Assembly: GCF_000023705.1 (NCBI RefSeq)
Contig: NC_012968.1
Coordinates: 1,240,001 to 1,304,000 of the forward strand
Origin: Methylotenera mobilis JLW8
GTDB lineage: Bacteria > Pseudomonadota > Gammaproteobacteria > Burkholderiales > Methylophilaceae
Length of the DNA stretch: 64,000 bases
Direction: 5' to 3'
Shown: piece after piece, positions 18,716-27,102 of the stretch
Position numbering within the stretch: the stretch's first letter is position 1
Layout of the letters: the number at the start of each line of letters is the position of its first letter
Program-made: the position numbers and the translations under genes
Notes under the pieces: model-generated
Databases searched by the model: none
Told to the model about the DNA's origin: nothing
Seen by the model: the letters and a program-made list of their open reading frames with translations, nothing else

Positions 18716-19969
18716 TTAATGGGCAACAGATAAGGTACTTAACCACTGCTTTGCTGCGCGTCTGGCGGTAGCATCTACATCCACCAGTTGCGGTATCGAA
18801 GTCACCGCCTCGATATTAGATTTGCTTAATACAGAATCAATCAATGCTGGTATCTCCATAAAGCCTATCTGATCAGCAAGAAACGCCTCAACTGCGATTT
18901 CATTCGCTGCATTAAGAATGGCTGGTGCAGTACCGCCGATATCTAGAGCCTCATAGGCTAGGCGCAAGCAAGGAAACTTACTTTGGTCTGGTGCGCAAAA
19001 GTCCAGGCGCCCTATCTTTAATAAATCCAAGCTGCTAACTCCGCTCACTAAACGGTCTGGGTAACCTAAACCATAAGCAATTGGCGTACGCATATCAGGA
19101 TTGCCCAACTGAGCCAGTACGCTACCATCGTTATACTCAACCATGGAGTGTATAACGCTTTGCGGATGCACAACCACTTCAATTTGTGCAGAACTTGCAT
19201 TGAACAGCCAATGTGCCTCAATCACTTCTAGCCCTTTATTCATCATGGTTGCTGAGTCTATGGTGATTTTAGGGCCCATCACCCAGTTTGGGTGGTTTAA
19301 GGCTTGTGCGCGTGTTACATTATGCAACTGCTCTATGCTGGCGTTGCGGAATGGACCGCCAGATGCTGTGAGCAGAATACGTTTCACCCCCATGTCTGCC
19401 AATACTCTGGTTTGCTGATATGGAGTACGCTGGTATGGCATGACTTGAAAAATTGCGTTATGTTCACTGTCGATAGGAAGCAATGTTGCACCGCCATCAA
19501 TGACTGCCTGCATAAACAAGTTGCCTGCCATCACCAAGGTTTCTTTGTTAGCCAATAGAATACGCTTGCCGGCTTTTGCTGCCGCCATCGCTGGGTGCAA
19601 ACCCGCCGCGCCCACAATTGCTGCCATGACAACATCAACGTCTTGGTGCGAGGCAACCTCGCTAAGTGCTGTTTCCCCCTGCAATACAGTGGTTGCCACT
19701 CCTGCGCTTTTAAGTTTGTCCGCCAATGCTGAGGCTGCACTTGCCGATAACAATACGGCATAGCGAGGTTGATACTTGATGCATAAATCAAATAAGCCCT
19801 CTACATTAGTGCTGGCTGTTAACGCAAACACACCAAAGCGCTCAGGGTGTTGGCTAATCACATCTAAAGTTTGTGTGCCGATTGTGCCAGTTGCGCCAAG
19901 TATCGTTACCTGCTGTACCTTACCTTGTGTGTTTAAGTCCACATTATCAACTGATGACACACTAACCAT
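18716..19969 (-). CDS. dxr: 1-deoxy-D-xylulose 5-phosphate reductoisomerase
   Basis: Second step of the MEP isoprenoid pathway: NADPH-dependent conversion of DXP to MEP. The product has the NADPH-binding ILGATGTIGTQTLDVI near the N-terminus, ANKETLVMAG, the active-site LPIDSEHNAIFQ and TIDSATMMNKGLEVIEAH. I use the ATG at 19967-19969, which overlaps the end of cdsA by eight bases. A longer in-frame start would add 13 residues without family support. Isoprenoid precursors made here feed both UppS and the hpnCDE genes in this window. Confidence 0.97.
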   Translation of the reverse strand: MVSVSSVDNVDLNTQGKVQQVTILGATGTIGTQTLDVISQHPERFGVFALTASTNVEGLFDLCIKYQPRYAVLLSASAASALADKLKSAGVATTVLQGETALSEVASHQDVDVVMAAIVGAAGLHPAMAAAKAGKRILLANKETLVMAGNLFMQAVIDGGATLLPIDSEHNAIFQVMPYQRTPYQQTRVLADMGVKRILLTASGGPFRNASIEQLHNVTRAQALNHPNWVMGPKITIDSATMMNKGLEVIEAHWLFNASSAQIEVVVHPQSVIHSMVEYNDGSVLAQLGNPDMRTPIAYGLGYPDRLVSGVSSLDLLKIGRLDFCAPDQSKFPCLRLAYEALDIGGTAPAILNAANEIAVEAFLADQIGFMEIPALIDSVLSKSNIEAVTSIPQLVDVDATARRAAKQWLSTLSVAH

Positions 19970-20786
19970 GCACGTTAAATCCTGAGAAATGTAAAAGAGA
20001 GATAGCAAGCAAAATCATCGGCAATGTTGGAATAAAGCCATCAATCCTATCTAGGATTCCACCATGCCCAGGCAACAATTGACCGCTATCTTTTAATCCA
20101 GCTTGGCGCTTCATTAAAGACTCTACCAAGTCACCCATAACGCTAAATAAAACTACCAACCATAAGGCTACAACTAACCACAGGCTAATTTGTTGGTAAT
20201 AGCAAAGCAAGCTGCCATACACGGTCACAGCCGCAAGTGCGCCCAACACACCTTCCCATGTTTTGCCTGGGCTGATATTGGGTGCTAATTTACGACGACC
20301 AAAGCGTTTTCCCGCGAAATATGCAGCGCTGTCTGCCAAGCTTACCGTAGCGATTGCGCCGATTAACAGCCAGGGGTTGATTGTGCGAAGTTCTACAAAT
20401 GCGACCCATGTGGCGAAAATAAGCACAGCGCCTAGAACACACATCATAAAGCGATGTTGGCAAGATTTGCGCTGCTTTAACCATGCAGGCGCTATGACAA
20501 GCCAAAATAATGCAGAAAGGCTTAATAGGCTAAGTTGAATATGGGACTGATATGACGCCAACGCAGTGTATGGCAACGATAGCAAGCCAATGCCAGTGAT
20601 TGCAGCGATCACCACATAAACGACAGATTGCGTACGACTCAGCTTAATCAGATGCGACCACTCAGTGACGGCAAGCAGAGAGATGCCAAGCATTACTATT
20701 GCCCATACTGGTTTAGACGCTAAAAATACAGTCAATAACAGACCTGTAACCAACAATACTGCGGTAATCACTCGGGTTCTTAGCAT
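19962..20786 (-). CDS. cdsA: Phosphatidate cytidylyltransferase
   Basis: Makes CDP-diacylglycerol from phosphatidate and CTP in the inner membrane. The 274-residue product has several hydrophobic membrane segments. It carries the family's C-terminal signature region: SPGKTWEGVLGAL, then GDLVESLMKRQAGLKDSGQLLPGHGGILDRIDG. It lies between uppS and dxr, the standard order, and slightly overlaps dxr. The Asp-rich signature makes the call safe. Confidence 0.97.
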   Translation of the reverse strand: MLRTRVITAVLLVTGLLLTVFLASKPVWAIVMLGISLLAVTEWSHLIKLSRTQSVVYVVIAAITGIGLLSLPYTALASYQSHIQLSLLSLSALFWLVIAPAWLKQRKSCQHRFMMCVLGAVLIFATWVAFVELRTINPWLLIGAIATVSLADSAAYFAGKRFGRRKLAPNISPGKTWEGVLGALAAVTVYGSLLCYYQQISLWLVVALWLVVLFSVMGDLVESLMKRQAGLKDSGQLLPGHGGILDRIDGFIPTLPMILLAISLLHFSGFNVHG

Positions 20787-20823
20787 TTTTAGATCATTAT
20801 ATTAATTAGAGTTTGAGTGAGCT

Positions 20824-21582
20824 TCAGCGAGGCGGCTCTGTGAGTTGTTCGCTAGTGCGCCCAAAACGGCGCTCACGTTGCTGATAAGATTGAATTGCCG
20901 CTTTAAATGCAGCTTCATTAAAGTCTGGCCACAATGTGTCTGTGAAATAGAGTTCGGTATAAGCTAATTGCCACAACAGAAAATTGCTGATGCGTTTTTC
21001 ACCGCCGGTGCGTATAAATAAATCTGGCTCAGGCGCATAGTTCATCGACAAATAAGGCGTAAGATGGGCTTCATCGTAAGCGCCAGACAGTTCAGGTTGA
21101 GCCTTTTGCATTTTATTCACGGCTTGCAGCACATCCCAGCGGCCACCGTAGTTAGCGGCAATCGTTAACACCAAACCTGTGTTGTTTGCTGTCAGCTGTT
21201 CTGATGCTTCAATCTTTTCAATGAGACTGCTATCAAAACGGCTACGGTCGCCAATCATGATGAGCTTAATGTTGTTCTGATGCAGCTTATTCACTTCACG
21301 CTTAAGCGCTTCCATGAATAAGGACATCAAGAAAGACACCTCTTCTGGTGGGCGGCGCCAGTTTTCACTACTGAAAGCAAATAAAGTGAGATACTCCACT
21401 TTAAGTTCAATACATTGCTTTACTATGTCACGTACGGTTTCTACACCGCGTTTATGACCGGCGATACGTGGTAAAAATCGCTTGCGCGCCCAACGTCCAT
21501 TACCATCCATGATCACCGCGACATGCTTAGGCACCTCGGCAACCGGAGGTACACGCTGTGTAGCACTTGAGAATAAAGCCAA
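20824..21582 (-). CDS. uppS: Undecaprenyl diphosphate synthase
   Basis: cis-Prenyltransferase that makes the C55 lipid carrier for cell wall synthesis. The 252 residues contain [14 protein letters not shown] with the catalytic Asp26, [11 protein letters not shown], and [19 protein letters not shown] followed by YTELYFTD near the C-terminus. The start is a TTG with a GGGG-rich ribosome site upstream; no ATG precedes the conserved HVAVIMDG. It sits between frr and cdsA. Confidence 0.97.
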   Translation of the reverse strand: MALFSSATQRVPPVAEVPKHVAVIMDGNGRWARKRFLPRIAGHKRGVETVRDIVKQCIELKVEYLTLFAFSSENWRRPPEEVSFLMSLFMEALKREVNKLHQNNIKLIMIGDRSRFDSSLIEKIEASEQLTANNTGLVLTIAANYGGRWDVLQAVNKMQKAQPELSGAYDEAHLTPYLSMNYAPEPDLFIRTGGEKRISNFLLWQLAYTELYFTDTLWPDFNEAAFKAAIQSYQQRERRFGRTSEQLTEPPR

Positions 21583-21647
21583 TTAACGCCCCAAGTGCAC
21601 AAGGAAATTGCAGTTAATATATGTCAATGCATTCACCATATATGCGA

Positions 21648-22205
21648 TTAAACTGCCATCAAGTCTGCTTCTTTTACTTGCAACATTTTATCAACTTCAG
21701 CAACCGCTTTGTCTGTTGATTTTTGCACCTCATCTTGTGCACGACGCTCGTCATCTTCTGAGATAGCTTTATCTTTCACCAGTTTTTTAAGGGCATCATT
21801 CGCGTCACGGCGTACGTTGCGGATAGCTACTTTAGCGCCCTCACCTTCTGTACGCACGATTTTAGTTAAATCGCGACGACGCTCTTCAGTCAACATCGGC
21901 ATTGGCACGCGAATCAAGTCGCCATTGGTTGCTGGATTTAAGCCTAAATCACTGTCACGAATCGCTTTTTCTACTTTAGCGATCATGTTTTTCTCATAAG
22001 GTTGTACGTTGATGGTACGTGCATCGCCCAAGTTAACGTTGGCAACCTGATTCACCGCTACCATAGAGCCGTAATACTCAACCATCACGTGATCTAATAA
22101 ACCAACGTGTGCACGGCCAGTACGAACTTTAGCCAAGTCATTTTTTAACGCCTCTAATGACTTCTGCATTTTTAGGTCGGCATTTTTTTTCACATCTTCT
22201 AACAT
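21648..22205 (-). CDS. frr: Ribosome recycling factor
   Basis: Splits post-termination ribosomes together with EF-G. The 185-residue length is standard. The family segments [46 protein letters not shown] and RNVRRDAND are all present. The ATG start has GGAG upstream. It follows pyrH across a gap holding a strong hairpin, and precedes uppS. Confidence 0.98.
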   Translation of the reverse strand: MLEDVKKNADLKMQKSLEALKNDLAKVRTGRAHVGLLDHVMVEYYGSMVAVNQVANVNLGDARTINVQPYEKNMIAKVEKAIRDSDLGLNPATNGDLIRVPMPMLTEERRRDLTKIVRTEGEGAKVAIRNVRRDANDALKKLVKDKAISEDDERRAQDEVQKSTDKAVAEVDKMLQVKEADLMAV

Positions 22206-22288
22206 TTATTTCTCCAACTCAGCTTAAACGCTTCAAGCTGATTTATTTATCAATTTTTACTCTGTAATCAATGTTACATCTATAAAAG

Positions 22289-22320
22289 TTGCCATATGTG
22301 TACTGAGCTACATATGGCAA
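22289..22320 (-). terminator. Hairpin between pyrH and frr (possible weak terminator)
   Basis: Arms 22289-22299 and 22310-22320 are perfect 11-base complements (TTGCCATATGT) around a 10-base loop. On the minus strand the stem is followed by CTTTTAT, a short interrupted T-run. It lies eight bases after the pyrH stop. It could attenuate readthrough into frr or protect the pyrH mRNA end. Confidence 0.6.
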
Positions 22321-22328
22321 TTAGTCTA

Positions 22329-23045
22329 TTACGGCAATACCATCGTACCTTCGTCTTCACCCATGATCACTTTTTTCAGTGCACCTTGCTTAAAGATGCT
22401 GAACACAGAGATAGGTAGTTTCTGGTCGCGACATAAGGTTAATGCAGTAGCGTCCATTACTTTCAGGTTTTTAGTGATAGCCTCATCAAAACTGATGGTT
22501 TTGTAGCGCATCGCTTCAGGGTTGGTTTTCGGGTCATCCGTGTAAACACCGTCAACCTTGGTCGCTTTAATGACGATTTCGGCATTAATTTCCATGCCGC
22601 GTAGTGCAGCAGCAGTATCAGTGGTAAAGAATGGGTTGCCGGTACCTGCACCAAAAATTACAACACGCCCTTCTTCCAGGTAGCGAATCGCTTTACCACG
22701 GATATACGGCTCAGCTACTTGCTCAATGCTTAATGCAGATTGCACGCGCGCATTAAGGCCAATATTTTTCATTGCATCTTGTAATGCCATCGCGTTCATC
22801 ACAGTTGCCAACATACCCATGTAGTCAGCGGTTGCTCTATCCATACCCTCTGCGGCCGGTGCTACGCCACGAAAGATATTGCCACCACCAATGACCACTG
22901 CAACTTGCACGCCTAAATCTACTACTTCTTTGACTTCACTCACAATTCTAGTGATGGTTGCGCGGTTGATGCCGTAAGCATCATCGCCCATTAAGGCCTC
23001 GCCAGAAAGTTTAAGTAAAATGCGCTTATAAGCTGGTGCAGACAC
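22329..23045 (-). CDS. pyrH: UMP kinase
   Basis: Phosphorylates UMP to UDP. The 238-residue hexameric amino-acid-kinase-fold enzyme begins [17 protein letters not shown]. It contains [28 protein letters not shown] and [13 protein letters not shown], all diagnostic for bacterial PyrH. The start is GTG, preceded by GAGGAG. It sits between tsf and frr. The tsf terminator upstream suggests it also has its own promoter, which I could not pinpoint. Confidence 0.98.
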   Translation of the reverse strand: MSAPAYKRILLKLSGEALMGDDAYGINRATITRIVSEVKEVVDLGVQVAVVIGGGNIFRGVAPAAEGMDRATADYMGMLATVMNAMALQDAMKNIGLNARVQSALSIEQVAEPYIRGKAIRYLEEGRVVIFGAGTGNPFFTTDTAAALRGMEINAEIVIKATKVDGVYTDDPKTNPEAMRYKTISFDEAITKNLKVMDATALTLCRDQKLPISVFSIFKQGALKKVIMGEDEGTMVLP

Positions 23046-23146
23046 GAGGACTCCTCAAATTTTAAGTTTGCTTATTTAAGCATAAAATAACGGTCTTAGG
23101 CACAAAATTAACCCACAGAAACGCAATTTGCATGCTTATTTTTATT

Positions 23147-23179
23147 AAAAAAATGGACTAAGCAAACTGCTTAATCCAT
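23147..23179 (-). terminator. Intrinsic terminator after tsf
   Basis: On the minus strand ATGGATTAAGCA (23168-23179) pairs with TGCTTAGTCCAT (23153-23164) around a short loop, with one mismatch. A run of seven T residues follows at 23153-23147. It lies about 35 bases beyond the tsf stop. Confidence 0.85.
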
Positions 23180-23213
23180 TTTAATTTTCAAAGGCTGTTA
23201 GCCTTATCGTTAA

Positions 23214-24089
23214 TTACACTTTAGCTGCTGCCGCAACCTCTGCTGCGTAATCAACAACAGCTTTTTCAATGCCTTCACCAACGGTGTACATTGTGAAAGA
23301 AGCGACCGTTGCACCTTTTGATTTAAGCAATTGCTCAATCGTGAATTTGTCGTCTTTAACAAACACTTGGCTTAATAGCGTAACTTCTTTCAAGAATTTT
23401 TGCACAGTACCATCTGCAATTTTTTCTAACATTGCTTCAGGCTTACCAGCTTCTTTTGCTTTTTCGATAGCTACGCGACGCTCAGCTTCGATCAGACTTG
23501 CATCAATACCAGAAGCATCTAATGATTTTGGTTTTGCTGCAGCAATGTGCATCGCAATATCTTTAGCTAAAGCGTCATCACCACCAACGATGTCAACTAA
23601 AACACCGATACGGCTACCGTGAACATAGCTTGTTAATTTACCTTGAACTGCTGGGCGAACGAAACGACGTGGCGTGATGTTCTCACCAATTTTACCAACC
23701 AATTGTGCACGAGTTTCTTCAGCTGTTGAACCGCTCATTGCAAGTGCACCAACTTCAGCGATGTCGCTTGCAGCACTAGCAGCAATCACGCCAGCTAATT
23801 CGTTTACATATTTCAAGAAGTCTTCGTTTTTAGCACAGAAGTCTGTTTCAGAGTTAACTTCAACCATCGCGCCAGATTTACCATCAGCACTGATGCTGAT
23901 ACCAACAGTACCTTCAGCAGCAACACGGCCAGCAGCTTTACTTGCTTTGTTACCAAAACGTACGCGCAAGATTTCTTCTGCACGTGTCATATCGCCTTCA
24001 GCTTCGGTCAATGCTTTTTTACAGTCCATCATAGGCGCATCGGTGCGCTCACGTAATTCTTTTACCATGCTTGCGGTAATTTCAGCCAT
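23214..24089 (-). CDS. tsf: Elongation factor Ts
   Basis: Nucleotide exchange factor for EF-Tu. The 291-residue product begins [21 protein letters not shown], containing the family's [12 protein letters not shown] motif. It continues with [27 protein letters not shown] and a C-terminal dimerisation region. I chose the ATG at 24087-24089 because AAGGAG precedes it and the family starts MAEIT. An upstream in-frame ATG would add ten unsupported residues. It follows rpsB, from which it is separated by a terminator-like hairpin. Confidence 0.98.
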   Translation of the reverse strand: MAEITASMVKELRERTDAPMMDCKKALTEAEGDMTRAEEILRVRFGNKASKAAGRVAAEGTVGISISADGKSGAMVEVNSETDFCAKNEDFLKYVNELAGVIAASAASDIAEVGALAMSGSTAEETRAQLVGKIGENITPRRFVRPAVQGKLTSYVHGSRIGVLVDIVGGDDALAKDIAMHIAAAKPKSLDASGIDASLIEAERRVAIEKAKEAGKPEAMLEKIADGTVQKFLKEVTLLSQVFVKDDKFTIEQLLKSKGATVASFTMYTVGEGIEKAVVDYAAEVAAAAKV

Positions 24090-24180
24090 TTTAAGCTCCT
24101 TAATATTCACAACTTGCATTAAAAATGCAAATTAATAGTTTGATTTGGTTGTATTTTTTTATATTTAAACTGTCAAAATC

Positions 24181-24206
24181 AAAAAGGGGCCTGAAGCCCC
24201 TTTTTT
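24181..24206 (-). terminator. Terminator/attenuator between rpsB and tsf
   Basis: GGGGC and GCCCC arms (24186-24190, 24196-24200) with a five-base loop are flanked by T-runs. On the minus strand the stem is followed by TTTTTGATTTT. It starts about 13 bases after the rpsB stop. A partial terminator here would lower tsf relative to rpsB expression, as is known in E. coli. Confidence 0.8.
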
Positions 24207-24218
24207 AAGCAGAGATAA

Positions 24219-24956
24219 TTATTCTGCAGCAGTCTCAGCAGCTTCTTCGCTAGCTGATTTAACAATTTCAGTAATTACTGAGCTACGACCTTCCAATACC
24301 GCATCAGCGATACCACGAGCGTACAAGCGAATTGCACGGCTAGAGTCATCGTTACCAGGAATTACGTAAGCAACACCGTCTGGTGAGTTGTTTGTATCAA
24401 CAACACCAATCACTGGAATGCCTAATTTAGCAGCTTCAGTAATCGCACCACTTTCATGGCCAACGTCAATGATGAAAATCGCGTCTGGCAAGCCACCCAT
24501 TTCTTTAATGCCACCGATAGAACGCTCTAGTTTTTCAACTTCACGTTTGTAGCCTAGTGCTTCTTTTTTACCGAACTTGTCCAAGCTACCGTCTTGCAAC
24601 ATTACTTCAAAATCTTGCAAGCGTTTGATAGATTGTTTAACAGTTTTAAAGTTAGTTAACATACCGCCTAACCAACGGTGGTTTACATAAGCACAACCAG
24701 CACGAGTCGCTTCTTCTTTAACGATGTCACGAGCTTGGCGTTTTGTACCTACGAATAAAATACGACCCTTGTTTGCAGCCAATGTACGCACGTGTTTAAG
24801 TGCATCTTCAAACATTGGCAATGTTTTTTCAAGGTTTACAATATGAATTTTGTTGCGGTCACCGAAAATGAACGGTGCCATTTTTGGGTTCCAGTAACGA
24901 GTTTGATGGCCGAAGTGAACTCCAGCTTCCAGCATTTGACGCATGGTAACAGACAT
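24219..24956 (-). CDS. rpsB: 30S ribosomal protein S2
   Basis: Late-assembling protein of the small subunit. The 245-residue product contains [22 protein letters not shown], seen as the usual S2 start after MSVT. It also has [19 protein letters not shown] and [19 protein letters not shown]. It is the first gene of the rpsB-tsf unit. The 150-base leader upstream is listed separately. Gene order rpsB-tsf-pyrH-frr is nearly universal in bacteria. Confidence 0.98.
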   Translation of the reverse strand: MSVTMRQMLEAGVHFGHQTRYWNPKMAPFIFGDRNKIHIVNLEKTLPMFEDALKHVRTLAANKGRILFVGTKRQARDIVKEEATRAGCAYVNHRWLGGMLTNFKTVKQSIKRLQDFEVMLQDGSLDKFGKKEALGYKREVEKLERSIGGIKEMGGLPDAIFIIDVGHESGAITEAAKLGIPVIGVVDTNNSPDGVAYVIPGNDDSSRAIRLYARGIADAVLEGRSSVITEIVKSASEEAAETAAE

Positions 24957-25131
24957 GTTAAATCTCTCTTCTAAAGGGTTATCAATTCACACAACACCAG
25001 AAACACCCAGATACAAATCCAAGCACCCTAGAATGGGTTGTATGTAAATTAGTCACTCACCAATTAATGGCGAATGTTTTTGCAAGAAAATGCAAAGGCG
25101 GGATAATAACACCAAGTGGCTGAGTTTGCTA
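24957..25131 (-). promoter_or_regulatory. rpsB promoter and long leader
   Basis: On the minus strand an extended -10 element TGTTATTAT (hexamer at 25103-25108) is followed by CCCGCC and lies about 145 bases before the rpsB ATG. The -35 position (TAGCAA) is weak. The leader contains short complementary stretches (for example TTGCATTTTCTTGCAA) and no ORF. In E. coli the rpsB leader binds S2 for autogenous control. An equivalent role here is inferred from position and length only. Confidence 0.5.
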
Positions 25132-25185
25132 GACTTTAGTTGGTATTTTTTAAAGCTCACAATGTTTTAATCATGTGCATTGTTT

Positions 25186-26028
25186 TTAAGATTGCGGTGC
25201 ATCAGGCACACCCACTACACGCATCACCCTATCCACATCCAAGCGTAATAGCTCAGCTATATCGCGGTAATCGTCCGGCAGTGCTGCATCATCCCAGCCG
25301 TTAGCTGAGTGCCTTGCCAAATTGACCGCAAGCGTAACGTTCTTGACGCGCTGTTCGCCTGAGGCACCGTCTTGCATCAACTTGCCCAGCAGCGGTGGTA
25401 ATTGAAAAACTTCCACCAATTGCACTTGTAAGTCATGCAGAATAAAGCCCAACACCTCCTGCTGCACCGCCTTGCTGCGCAAGGTTTTGTCAGCAGCTTG
25501 AAAATTATGAATATGATTCATCTTTTCTGGAGCATAACACCACATCAACATCTCTGATAAGTCGTGCAACAATGCAGCTATCAGCACCTCCTCTGCATGC
25601 AAGTCATTTAAATGCGCAGCCCATTCAACGGCGAAGTTGGCGGCCCGATGTGCGCGTTTAATCAGCTTGAGCAGCTGCATGAGCGCTGTTAAGTTGGTTT
25701 TTAGCGCATCTTCAACTAGTGGTACAGGGGGGATGTTTCTAAAAAAAGTACCGGTACCCATCATCATGATGGCCTGCTCGACTTGCGCCAGATCTTGCAG
25801 CTGACTGCGCGATTTGTGCTTTTGGGCGTAACTTAACACTTTGAAAACCATCATCGGGTCATTCAGCACCACATTAGTGATGGCTCGCGCGCTCAGATTG
25901 TCTTCGTCTTCTTTCAGGCGCCCGATTTCGCGTGCAGTTTGCTTTAGCACAGGAATTTCTGCGGTTCTTAGAAAATTCACCCACGCATTTAAATCTCTTG
26001 CTGCCAAGTCTACCGGTATCGCTGCCAT
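25186..26028 (-). CDS. HDOD domain protein
   Basis: Probable signalling protein with an HDOD domain, a non-catalytic or degenerate relative of HD phosphohydrolases. Of 280 residues, about 20-220 cover the domain. SARAITNVVLNDPMMVFKVLSYAQ is the typical helix pair, split here as SARAITNVVL and NDPMMVFKVL. LIAALLHDLSEMLMW retains an HD pair. No membrane segment or partner output domain is present. It lies between the divergently transcribed rpsB and map genes with no obvious operon partner. HDOD proteins act in motility, biofilm and stress signalling, but no specific target can be inferred. Confidence 0.85.
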   Translation of the reverse strand: MAAIPVDLAARDLNAWVNFLRTAEIPVLKQTAREIGRLKEDEDNLSARAITNVVLNDPMMVFKVLSYAQKHKSRSQLQDLAQVEQAIMMMGTGTFFRNIPPVPLVEDALKTNLTALMQLLKLIKRAHRAANFAVEWAAHLNDLHAEEVLIAALLHDLSEMLMWCYAPEKMNHIHNFQAADKTLRSKAVQQEVLGFILHDLQVQLVEVFQLPPLLGKLMQDGASGEQRVKNVTLAVNLARHSANGWDDAALPDDYRDIAELLRLDVDRVMRVVGVPDAPQS

Positions 26029-26196
26029 GCGCCAATCTCCTTTTTCTTGGCTATATTACATGTTAGATTTTCAATCTGAAACAAAATCTATAAAAAATTA
26101 AAGGCTATTGATCGGTGGTCTCTGTAATCCGCTCAAAATATAAACCTCACTATGTGGTGTAAAATACTCATAGCTTGCAAATTGATAGATGCCGCA

Positions 26197-26225
26197 TTGC
26201 GTATGCGTAGATATGCTATGATAAA
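26197..26225 (+). promoter_or_regulatory. Putative promoter of map
   Basis: TTGCGT at 26197-26202 and GATAAA at 26220-26225 are separated by 17 bases, about 30 bases before the map start. An overlapping TATGAT at 26217-26222 is an alternative -10. The pattern match is of moderate quality. Confidence 0.35.
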
Positions 26226-26255
26226 ATGACACATTAGCAACATTCAACAAAACTC

Positions 26256-27071
26256 ATGGCAATCTCAATTAAAAATCAACAAGATATTGAAAAGATGCGC
26301 ATCGCAGGCAGGCTAGCCTCTGAAGTGCTGGATTTCATCACCCCCTATGTAGTGCATGGCGTAACAACGGAAGCGCTAGATAAGCTGTGTCATGACTATA
26401 TCGTAGATGTGCAGAAGGCAATCCCAGCACCATTAAATTACGCACCGGATGGGCATAAGCCGTACCCGAAATCAATTTGCACTTCTATTAACCAGCAGAT
26501 TTGTCACGGTGTGCCGAGTGATAAAGTCCTCAAAAATGGTGACATTGTCAACATTGATATTACCGTGATCAAAGATGGCTACCACGGCGATACTAGCCGT
26601 ATGTTTCATGTGGGTGAAACCTCAATACAAGCAAAGCGCCTGTGCGATATCACTTATCAAGCCATGTGGCTAGGTATCAACAAAGTGAAGCCTGGCGCAA
26701 CATTGGGTGATATCGGTTTTGCCATACAAACGTTTGCCGAGAAAAGCGGTTATAGCGTTGTGCGCGAGTTTTGTGGCCATGGTATAGGCACTGTGTTTCA
26801 TGAAGAGCCACAAGTGCTGCACTATGGCAGACCTGGCGCCGGGCTTAAGCTGCAAGCCGGCATGATGTTTACGATTGAACCCATGATTAATGCAGGCAAG
26901 CGTGATATTAAGCAAATGCCGGACGGCTGGACTATCGTGACTAAAGATCGTAGCTTATCTGCACAGTGGGAACACACCATTTTAGTGACGGATACAGGCT
27001 ATGAAGTGATGACGCTGTCGGCAGGCTCACCGCCACCACCAGCTTTTATTACCAATTCATCAAGTACTTAA
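26256..27071 (+). CDS. map: Type I methionine aminopeptidase
   Basis: Removes the initiator methionine from new proteins. The 271 residues contain all metal ligands in family context: Asp in VNIDITVIKDG and GDTSRMF, His in REFCGHGIGTVFHEEP, Glu in MMFTIEPMIN and Glu in QWEHTILV. The substrate-pocket segment CTSINQQICHGVP is also conserved. It starts with ATG at 26256 and is followed by glnD after about 30 bases. Map diverging from rpsB is a common bacterial layout; here an HDOD gene has come between them. Confidence 0.98.
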   Translation: MAISIKNQQDIEKMRIAGRLASEVLDFITPYVVHGVTTEALDKLCHDYIVDVQKAIPAPLNYAPDGHKPYPKSICTSINQQICHGVPSDKVLKNGDIVNIDITVIKDGYHGDTSRMFHVGETSIQAKRLCDITYQAMWLGINKVKPGATLGDIGFAIQTFAEKSGYSVVREFCGHGIGTVFHEEPQVLHYGRPGAGLKLQAGMMFTIEPMINAGKRDIKQMPDGWTIVTKDRSLSAQWEHTILVTDTGYEVMTLSAGSPPPPAFITNSSST

Positions 27072-27102
27072 TGCCAGATTGATCAGTGAACGATGGTGCA
27101 GT

